DNA from: Branchiostoma floridae
Lineage: Eukaryota > Chordata > Leptocardii > Amphioxiformes > Branchiostomatidae
Direction: 5' to 3'
Assembly: GCF_000003815.2 (NCBI RefSeq)
Contig: NC_049979.1
Span: 12,252,766 to 12,316,765, forward strand
DNA: 64,000 bases
Shown here: piece after piece, positions 21,603 through 29,595 of the stretch
How positions within the stretch are numbered: the stretch's first letter is position 1
How the letters are laid out: every line of letters starts with the position of its first letter
Translations under genes and position numbers: made by a program
The notes under the pieces: model-generated
What the model saw: the letters and a program-made list of their open reading frames with translations, nothing else
Told to the model about the DNA's origin: nothing
Database searches by the model: none

Positions 21603-23459
21603 TTGGACACAACAGATAGCGCCCCTTTGTGCTCAGTATGTGAACAACCTATGATGGCTGACGTTTGCGCTTTGTGTGAAACTGTGCCTAAAGTCGTGCT
21701 AGACTGCAACAGTAATGATTTGCGTCCTGTTGAAATTGAGGAAACGGTAGAAGACACAAGTACTCCTCACAGCGGTATCACGGCTAACAAGTCAACTCCT
21801 GTCATTCCTGCCGACTACTCTATTCTTCAGGAAAATGTGAACAAACTGGAAGCTTGTCTTGTTGACTCAATTTCAGTTCAAAAAAACTCTGAGACTTCAA
21901 TCCTGCAAAGGCTTTCCTTACTGGAGGACAGGCTGAAAGCCCGTGAACAAAACCATGTCTGTGACGGACTATCTGCCCTTGAGAAAAGGAAACTCCTAGA
22001 AGATGTTGCACGTTTGGAAAGTGTAAAATGTGATCTTGAGAATCAAGTTCAGTCACTCCAACGCAAATACAACGAGCTGTCAAGTGCTATGCAGAAAGTT
22101 CATTTGTCGGGTTCACACGGTCAGACAAAATCGACAGAGACGCAAACCACCCAGGAGGCTTCAGATCGCGCCGACAAATTACTGTATGAATTAGCCAATG
22201 TCAGCGTCAGCAACAGATTTCAAGTTCTAGATGAGGACAACAATAGGAACAGCTCCGACAATACAGTTTCAAACCCCGGTGCTAAACGCCGTCGCCAAGC
22301 ACACAAAACAGGCGCGAACGTGTCTCCTGTTCAGGACAAAGCGGAATACAGGGTCCCTGAATCAACAATCACACAGCATCAGCATTGTAAAGACATGCCG
22401 CCGGATGTGTTAATCTTGGGTGACTCCAACACAAAGCCAATCAAGCCAGACGTCATGTATCCAGACAAACGTGTAACAAAAGAGATAACCTACAACATAA
22501 CACAAGCTATAGACCACATCCAACAGTCAACCATGCCCGCCCCCAAAGTTATACTGTTTCACATTGGAACTAACGATGTACGAGACAAACGGGATCCAAC
22601 GGCTGTTTCTGAGGGTTTTCGAAAACTAATTCAGACTTCCCGCGATAAGTTCCCCAACACTCCACTGGTTTTCTCCGCCATTCCGCCCAGACGCGACTCA
22701 AAGCTACAAGAAATTGGCGAACAGGTGAACTCTTTCCTGAATGTCGTATCTGAAGAAACCAGCTACGTACACGTGACGGACAACAGCAACCTGTCAAACA
22801 TGGGGACGATCAAGGAAGCCCTATATTGCCCAGATGGTTACCACTTGAATAGGTTCGGAACCCGCGTGATGGTCTCTAACATTAAAAGAGTGGTTAACCC
22901 TATCATAGGTCTGGGTAACTACAGCAGTAAGGGTACAAGGGCAAACTTCCAGTCACCCCCGGGTCAATGTGCTGAGTCTCCAAGATTCTACCAACATCCC
23001 GCAAACGGTCAGAGACAACCCCCACGTTCTCTCGTGGTTGGATCTCAAGGTCAAAGTCAAGGCCTTCCTCGGGACAGCCAGACGGACAACCCCGTGGTAC
23101 TCCATCACCGGCACCGCCTGGACTTCCTGCCGTGTTCAGTGCACCTGCCTCGGGACAGCCAGACGGACAACCCCGTGGTACTCCATCACCGGCACCGCCT
23201 GGACGTCCGGCCGTGTTCGGTGCACCTGCCTCGGGACAGCCAGACGGACAACTCCGTGGTACTCCATTACCGGCACCGCCTGGACGTCCGGCCGTGTTCG
23301 GTGCACCTGCAAGAGACTCCCGCCTACAGCCGAGTCAGCGTTCGGGACCATGGGGAAGCCCGCCTCCCTTCTTCAACTTCCCACCTGCACCATGGGGCCT
23401 TCCACCTCCGAACACTACCCGAATGGCTCCTCCACCTTGGCCCTGGCATCCAGCCCTGA
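21603..23459 (+). CDS. LINE ORF1: SGNH esterase-domain protein
   Basis: Order of parts: a Cys-rich N-terminus (CSVCEQPMMADVCALC, zinc-finger-like), a coiled-coil (about residues 75-165), a linker, then an SGNH hydrolase domain with block I VLILGDSN (Ser), block III HIGTNDVRD (Asn) and CPDGYHLNRFG (Asp-His). ORF1 proteins of CR1-like LINEs bind RNA and carry such esterases. Three 81-bp direct repeats (23070-23312) follow. In the listed frame the tail is unlike a normal protein, whereas another frame, open from about 22976 to 23485, gives a smooth Pro-rich end (APPGRPAVFGAPASGQP, then FFNFPPAPWGLPPP). A frameshift near 22976-23065 in this copy is therefore likely. The first codon listed (21603) is TTG, not ATG. 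Confidence 0.75.
   Translation: MDTTDSAPLCSVCEQPMMADVCALCETVPKVVLDCNSNDLRPVEIEETVEDTSTPHSGITANKSTPVIPADYSILQENVNKLEACLVDSISVQKNSETSILQRLSLLEDRLKAREQNHVCDGLSALEKRKLLEDVARLESVKCDLENQVQSLQRKYNELSSAMQKVHLSGSHGQTKSTETQTTQEASDRADKLLYELANVSVSNRFQVLDEDNNRNSSDNTVSNPGAKRRRQAHKTGANVSPVQDKAEYRVPESTITQHQHCKDMPPDVLILGDSNTKPIKPDVMYPDKRVTKEITYNITQAIDHIQQSTMPAPKVILFHIGTNDVRDKRDPTAVSEGFRKLIQTSRDKFPNTPLVFSAIPPRRDSKLQEIGEQVNSFLNVVSEETSYVHVTDNSNLSNMGTIKEALYCPDGYHLNRFGTRVMVSNIKRVVNPIIGLGNYSSKGTRANFQSPPGQCAESPRFYQHPANGQRQPPRSLVVGSQGQSQGLPRDSQTDNPVVLHHRHRLDFLPCSVHLPRDSQTDNPVVLHHRHRLDVRPCSVHLPRDSQTDNSVVLHYRHRLDVRPCSVHLQETPAYSRVSVRDHGEARLPSSTSHLHHGAFHLRTLPEWLLHLGPGIQP
23070..23312 (+). repeat. Three tandem 81-bp repeats in LINE ORF1
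   Basis: Units start at CGGGACAGCCAGACGGACAA, at 23070, 23151 and 23232. They differ by only a few bases and are open in all three plus-strand frames. Confidence 0.9.
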
Positions 23460-23706
23460 TGTGGCCGCCCATGCCGATGTGGTAGAAAAGTATAAGTATA
23501 AGTCGTAACATGTTGGAACATGAGTATATATTATAAGTAAAACTGTTAGTTGAGCAAGGAATTAATGACGTATTTAGCATTTCTTTGCATCTTCTTTTCA
23601 ACTTCAAGTTTACTTGATATATTGAGAAAACGTATTGAATCTATATATAATGTCCTCATTTTAGTTTAAACTCGGATTTTTAAATGTTGCTAAATATTGT
23701 ATTTTA

Positions 23707-26700
23707 ATGCTCGTGTATGGACACTATTTTACTTATTGCACTGTTTTGTTTTGTTTTTTGGATATGAAAACATTCCGAAGTGGATGCAAGAGCTTTGGCG
23801 TTTGGAATGTACACGGATTAGGTTCCAAACTAGAGGATTCTGATTTTCTGTCTCACATCAAAAAGTTCGACTTCTTCTCGCTTTTAGAAACCTGGAGTAC
23901 AGAAAACACCAAAATTAACATTCCCAACTACAGCTATTTTCACCAACATAGACAAAAGAGTAAGCGAGCGAAACGTTCTTCGGGAGGTATTGTCTTCCTA
24001 TTTAAAAACGAATACAAATGTTACGTAAAGAAAGCACCATCTAAATCAACAGATGCCCTTTGGGTACAAATCGACCGCCAACTACTCGGTTTGCCCAAAG
24101 ACTTATTTATTTGTTGTCTCTATATTAGCCCCGGATCATCCACTGCTCACAAACATTCAGACAATCACATCATAGAAACGTTAGAAGATGAAATTTCTAA
24201 ATTTAGCTCTGTCGGATATGTATTACTAGGTGGTGATTTTAATGCTCGTCTCGGAAATCTACCTGATTACACAGCCGATTCTCAAATTGACGACGATTCC
24301 GACAGCTCCCCATACTTCACTGACAGACAACACATGGATAAAGCTCCTCACAATAAATTCGGCAGACTAATCACAGACCTGTGCATTCAAGCAAACCTTA
24401 GAATTTTAAATGGTAGAGTCGTTGGCGACCTACAAGGAAAATTCACGTGTCATCAACCAAACGGTAGCAGCACAGTTGATTTAATGATTTGTAGCCAGCC
24501 CTTTCTACAACAAATTTTAACATTCCGTGTCAATCCTTTAACAGTTTTCTCTGACCATTGTATGATATCAGCATTTATCAACTCAAAACCACCAATACAT
24601 CTTTGTCAGGAGAAACACAAAATCTCACACAACAAGCCTCTTCCTAAACAGTTTCACTGGAACGAGAAATCTGCTCAGACATTCCTTCTTTCTCTCAGTC
24701 AGCCCGAAATTGTAAAACGATTAGGTGCTTTGAAAGACACTAACAACATAACATCTGTGGCAGAAATTGAGAATTATGTTTCTGAATTTGGCTCAATTCT
24801 AAGAGAGGCGGGTAACAAGTCATTGTGCTTAAAAAGAACTAGAAAACGCCCACCGAAAAGACAAAATAAGAAATGGTTCGATAAAACGTGTGTTGAAATG
24901 AAACGTGAAATTAAAAATTTAGCCTATTTACTTGAAAAAAATCCTTCAAACTCAGAAGCAAGAGGCAGCTTCTTCAGAAAGAAAAGGGAATATAGAAAAT
25001 TGCTAAAAAAGAAAAAACGAGATTTCCGTCAACAAATTATGAATCAACTCTCCACTCTCAGAGAAAAGAATCCAAGTGCATTTTGGGACCTTGTTAATAA
25101 ATTAAAACCAGAGAAGGCTCAAGAAAATAGCCAAATCCCCAGTGAAGACTGGTTAAACCACTTTAGTAAAGTTGACAAATCATCCAACGGAAATTATGTC
25201 GGTCCTTTCACTCCTGTAAATGATGAATCTCATTCCCCAACAGAGACAGAGAACTCTACATTAGATTCTACAATTACTGCAGATGAATTAGACAGAGCTA
25301 TTGCAAACTTAAAGAATAACAAGTCAAGTGGAAGCGATATGATAAGAAACGAAATGCTGAAATGTGGCAAATCAATTTTCCGGAAACCTCTACTCCATCT
25401 TTTTAACCTATGCTTACAAAACGCATACTTCCCCGAAGAATGGTCGCTCAGCCATATTGTACCTATCCACAAATCCGGAGATACTTCACTCCCAGACAAC
25501 TATAGAGGAATCTCTATCATAAGTTGTCTAGGAAAATTGTTCTGTTCAATCTTAAACAATAGACTGTCTAATTACGCAGAAGAAAACAGCCTTTTCAAAC
25601 CACAACAGGCCGGTTTCAGGAAGAATTTTAGAACAACTGATAATCTATTCACTTTGAACACGCTCGTCAGCAAATATATCAGTAGAAATTCACGTCTGTA
25701 CGCATGTTTTGTAGATTTTAGTAAAGCTTTTGATTCTGTTTGGCGAGAAGGTCTTTTACTTAAATTGAAGAAACTTGGGATAGGGGGCAAATTTCTCCTG
25801 ACCATAAAAGATATGTACTCTAAAACTACAAATTGCATAAAAACAAACAGTGGTCTAACCGATACTTTTGTAACTCACTGTGGGGTTCGACAAGGCTGTA
25901 ACCTGAGTCCAACATTGTTCAATTTATTTATTAGTGACATAGCCTCAGAATTTGATCATTCCTGTTGTAATCCTCCAGTTCTACACCGTATGAATATACC
26001 TTGTCTATTATATGCTGATGATTTAGTAATATTCTCAGAGTCACAACGTGGCTTACAATCATCTTTGTCTAGATTAGAAGAGTACTGTAAATCTTGGAGG
26101 TTGAAAGTCAACCTAAAAAAGACAAAAATCGTAGTTTTCACCAAGGGTGGTCGTTTACCAAGAGACTGCTCCTTCTCGTTTAATAATAATGTAGTAGAAA
26201 TTGTATCTTCATATTGTTATTTAGGCATAATTGTCAACTCAGCTGGAACATTCAAAGCCAATCACAAATACCTATACAACAAGGGACTAAGAGCTTTGTT
26301 TGGAGTTAGACAATCCCTGGAGAAAGCTGATGCCCCGTTGTCTGTTAAAAACAAGTTATTCGATTCCTGTGTCAAACCTATCTTACTTTATGGGTCGGAG
26401 ATTTGGGGCTCTTTCAAAAGTTCAAAATCTTGCCCAATCGAATCCGTACATCTAAAATTCTGTAAACAATCCCTCAATGTCCCCAAAACAGCTAGCAATC
26501 TTGCTGCACGGGCTGAATTAGGGAGGTACCCTTTACACTTGGAGGCCTCCCTAAACGCCATTAAGTTTTTCACTAGAGTCTGCTTGAATGTACCGGCTGA
26601 TAGTCTCCAGGCAGACGCACTTTTATGTCAATTAGAATTAGACTCTTTAGGTAGTAAATGTTGGGCTTCCGGTGTGCGGAAAACTTTAGAAGAATGCGGT

Positions 26701-27261
26701 TATGCCTTTGTTTGGCATTCTCCACACTCAATTGTTTCAAAAGTGCCCTCAATCATCTCTGCTATTCAACAACGTTTAAAGGACATCTACTTTCAAACAT
26801 TTCTATGCGAAATTCATAATGACAACAAGGGCAAATGCGCAAAGAACAAATTACGCTCATACAGACTGTTCAAATCCACCTATAACGAAGAAGAGTATCT
26901 TAAGATTCCGAACGAACGACAAAGATCTATTATCACCAAACTACGAATCAGCTGCCACAAACTCCGTGTTGAATCAGGGAGGCACAACCGCACACCTCTG
27001 GAGCAAAGAGTCTGTCAGTTCTGTAACCTGAACAAGATCGAAGATGAATCTCACTTTCTATTAGATTGTAGTTTATATAGTAACGATAGAAGTATTCTTT
27101 TTAGCCATATTATAGGAAAGTTCCCTCGCTTTGAATATATGTCTAGTGTTGAAAAATTCATTTTTCTTATGAGCTTTGATCAAACGACATTGTACAAACA
27201 CATCTCAAGCTACATATTTAACATAACTAAGAAACGAGAAGAAGCCGAACAAATGTATTAG
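23707..27261 (+). CDS. LINE ORF2: AP-like endonuclease and reverse transcriptase
   Basis: The start is probably the in-frame ATG at 23764 (MKTFRSGCKSFGVWNVHGLG) rather than the earlier one. The endonuclease domain shows WNVHGLGS, LLETW, GGDFNARLG, STVDLMI and SDHCMI, the catalytic boxes of the exonuclease-endonuclease-phosphatase fold. The RT shows PIHKSGD, NYRGISI, AGFRKNFRTTDN, FVDFSKAFDSVWR, GVRQGCNLSPTLFN and the catalytic YADD in LLYADDLVIF. The C-terminus has a CX2CX9HX4C finger (CQFCNLNKIEDESHFLLDC). No internal stop interrupts its 1184 codons, so ORF2 looks functional at sequence level. It nicks and copies target DNA by target-primed reverse transcription. Confidence 0.92.
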   Translation: MLVYGHYFTYCTVLFCFLDMKTFRSGCKSFGVWNVHGLGSKLEDSDFLSHIKKFDFFSLLETWSTENTKINIPNYSYFHQHRQKSKRAKRSSGGIVFLFKNEYKCYVKKAPSKSTDALWVQIDRQLLGLPKDLFICCLYISPGSSTAHKHSDNHIIETLEDEISKFSSVGYVLLGGDFNARLGNLPDYTADSQIDDDSDSSPYFTDRQHMDKAPHNKFGRLITDLCIQANLRILNGRVVGDLQGKFTCHQPNGSSTVDLMICSQPFLQQILTFRVNPLTVFSDHCMISAFINSKPPIHLCQEKHKISHNKPLPKQFHWNEKSAQTFLLSLSQPEIVKRLGALKDTNNITSVAEIENYVSEFGSILREAGNKSLCLKRTRKRPPKRQNKKWFDKTCVEMKREIKNLAYLLEKNPSNSEARGSFFRKKREYRKLLKKKKRDFRQQIMNQLSTLREKNPSAFWDLVNKLKPEKAQENSQIPSEDWLNHFSKVDKSSNGNYVGPFTPVNDESHSPTETENSTLDSTITADELDRAIANLKNNKSSGSDMIRNEMLKCGKSIFRKPLLHLFNLCLQNAYFPEEWSLSHIVPIHKSGDTSLPDNYRGISIISCLGKLFCSILNNRLSNYAEENSLFKPQQAGFRKNFRTTDNLFTLNTLVSKYISRNSRLYACFVDFSKAFDSVWREGLLLKLKKLGIGGKFLLTIKDMYSKTTNCIKTNSGLTDTFVTHCGVRQGCNLSPTLFNLFISDIASEFDHSCCNPPVLHRMNIPCLLYADDLVIFSESQRGLQSSLSRLEEYCKSWRLKVNLKKTKIVVFTKGGRLPRDCSFSFNNNVVEIVSSYCYLGIIVNSAGTFKANHKYLYNKGLRALFGVRQSLEKADAPLSVKNKLFDSCVKPILLYGSEIWGSFKSSKSCPIESVHLKFCKQSLNVPKTASNLAARAELGRYPLHLEASLNAIKFFTRVCLNVPADSLQADALLCQLELDSLGSKCWASGVRKTLEECGYAFVWHSPHSIVSKVPSIISAIQQRLKDIYFQTFLCEIHNDNKGKCAKNKLRSYRLFKSTYNEEEYLKIPNERQRSIITKLRISCHKLRVESGRHNRTPLEQRVCQFCNLNKIEDESHFLLDCSLYSNDRSILFSHIIGKFPRFEYMSSVEKFIFLMSFDQTTLYKHISSYIFNITKKREEAEQMY

Positions 27262-27390
27262 AATAGTTTTAGAATTTATGTTTTAGATTTGTCCTAGAAA
27301 CCATGTTTACTGCATTACTACCCTTTGTATCTATATGCCTGTACTTAGCCCGATAGGGCATGAATGTGCAATAAAGGCTATTACAATTAA

Positions 27391-29121
27391 TCATCTCAGC
27401 CTCAGCCAGAGGAAGGTAGGGAACCTTGGTCTCTCTTTCGCGTCTGTGACTAGTTGTAGATCAACATGTGAGTCCCTTTCCCGTCAGCTAGATCACAATA
27501 TGGGATTTGACATTCTGTTTTCGCAATCTGTAACTAAACTAACCCATGGGATAATCTCCTAGTCAGCCAGGTTAGGGTACAGAATCGAGGATTAGCTATG
27601 ATGGGAAGCTACAAGTGTTAAAGCTTTTCGCTTGTCCAAATGCATTGATTCATTGTTTAACGTTGTAATGGTTACTTTTGTGTCGGAGTGAAAAATTCGT
27701 ATCAGCGAGACCACTTGGAAGACTTGGAAGGGCCACACTATATCCTCATCCGTGTGTCTTTGGGAGGAAAGCTCAACATTGTTGACATGAATTTCTCAAA
27801 GGTCTTAAATGGAAAATCTGTCATCTAAGGCGACCAAATTACAGATTAACAAATGTTTACTGCTAGAATTAACAAGTATTGCCTTGATAAGACTTAGCAA
27901 AGGCAATACTTGCACATTGGGAGGGTATTTCTTCAAGATAGACTTTGAGTCCTTATTTTTCAAATCATATTTTCTGTGCTTTTTCAGGCAAGTGAGAAAT
28001 TACTTGGGAAGATGGCGGTCTGCCTGGAACGACAGCGGCAAGTTGTCAGAATTTCCCAGAATAAAATTATCAGCCTCAGCTGTTGTCGCTTCTCCCGTCT
28101 TTTATTTGCCTCAAAGCTCTAGTTTCAGCCACCTGAAACTACAGATACTTTCAAGCAGCACCTAGCACCTGTAAGACGGTACACATCGTTCATTGTTAAG
28201 TGCCGCACAACTACACCTACACCACTTCTTCCTTACATCTGCAACCAAAAGATCAAGACCACATCATGTCCAAGTCAAAAGATTTAAAAAATAAGAGGAG
28301 TTCTCAGTACTACACAACAGGGGCTTAAAGTTGACAATGACCTTCGTCTTCCCAACATCAAGAGGTTAAAAATTTACGCTGATCAGAAATATCTGGAAAC
28401 ACAGACAGACATATAGACACACAGCACAACCCCCTTCCCCTACACATATCTTGTTGCAGTAGAATCATGTGTGGCTACTTTCTAACAACTCGTAAACACT
28501 GGAAACATTCGCTTGCAAAACTACATTGGTTCCTTAATTTACGTTTAACTTGCGGTAGCCTCTCTAACTCAAGTAAATCAGACAACTAGAGTCTGTAATC
28601 AAAGACATGTATTCAACAATAACGTCACAAAACATGGATTACCGTTATTTGAAAACAATCATTACAAATATCGTTAGAGCTGCTTTATGTTTACGTTTGC
28701 TGCAATGTACGCCAATCACACTTCATTGGCCATATTTGACAATAGCTTTCACGACTCAACAATGCAAGTGAAGAGTCTGACTCCGGCTCAAACAAGTCTA
28801 CCTTAACTTTAGTGTTGAAACCGTAACACAACGGCTTTCAGACGGAATGTGACATAACGGTCATCCTTGTAAGACGTCCGCTTGATCCTTCCATTATGGT
28901 TTGTCAAGGAAACCTAAGCTTTATCATAGCAATCACACCTGGGGTTACTGGATTTCAATTCAACTGTTGAAGATCACCACCGACTACAAAGAGGAGACGA
29001 TGCTACTATAAACAAGACAACGAAAGTGTAACATAGTCGGATACTTCAGTTTTATAATACCTAAATACATGTAGCATTGTTGTGTACCTATTAAAGACAA
29101 TGAATATGTTTTATGATGGGA
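27391..29121. other. Intergenic region after the LINE, no gene recognised
   Basis: AT-rich, without a convincing exon on either strand. A 36-codon frame with ATGGCGGTC near 28012 was seen but has no support from splice sites or similarity. Confidence 0.4.
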
Positions 29122-29209
29122 TAATCTCCAAGCTGATCTAGTGGTGAGGGTGGATATTTTTTAGATCCATGGATACTGTTGTGTGGTCAGTAGGTCTGCT
29201 CGGAGATTA
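29122..29209. mobile_element. 88-bp MITE, TAATCTCC family
   Basis: The left end TAATCTCCAAGCTGATCTAG is mirrored by the right end (minus strand TAATCTCCGAGCAGACCTAC). Related copies sit at 31358-31473 and 38180-38314, and fragments at about 9388 and 31184. Confidence 0.7.
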
Positions 29210-29595
29210 CTAAATGTATCATGTTGTAAAACGTTATCGTAGCCTGTGATTCCTTTTCACTGTACAGAGCAGGTTGCTGTCATCTCACACAGTCCAGACG
29301 CTGCGCCTCCTCCGTCTGCGTGATATTCATTCCTAAAGGAAGTTTGCAGACTATGGTCTAGAACTAGAACTAGAACAGAGATGATGACACAACCACAGCA
29401 AAGAAGTTGTAAGCAACAATGCACCACCATGTATACTGGCATTTTTCTTCCTCATTCATTAAAAAATTGAAATATATGAAAAAAGATACTAATTCATTAC
29501 AGAGTTTTGAAAAAAGTCCATATTTTCACATGATTCACTTCAAAAAATCAAAACATTGAAAAATTAAAGATCAAACTCCTAAGGGGTCACCATCC

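Larger units (their letters stand above)
21560..27390 (+). mobile_element. Non-LTR retrotransposon (LINE, CR1/L2-like superfamily), near full length
   Basis: Two long ORFs in LINE order, ORF1 (21603-23459) with an SGNH esterase and ORF2 (23707-27261) with endonuclease and RT, are followed by a short 3' UTR with AATAAA near 27371. ORF1 with an esterase is known in CR1-type LINEs; the exact clade cannot be set by eye. The 5' edge is not sharp: the ORF1 frame is open back into the last VWC exon without a stop and without an ATG before the MMADVC residues (about 21651), so a short 5' truncation is likely. The body begins within 50 bp of the VWC stop codon, so VWC transcripts would run into it. 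No target duplication was found by eye. Confidence 0.85.

Noticed and set aside
22969-23508. Third plus-strand frame across the LINE ORF1 repeats
   Set aside because: Open only because the 81-bp repeat has no stop in any frame; it does not connect to the esterase domain.
21603-27261. Retrovirus, LTR or other virus-like element
   Set aside because: The RT is of LINE type with an AP-like endonuclease; there are no long terminal repeats, gag, protease or integrase features anywhere in the window.
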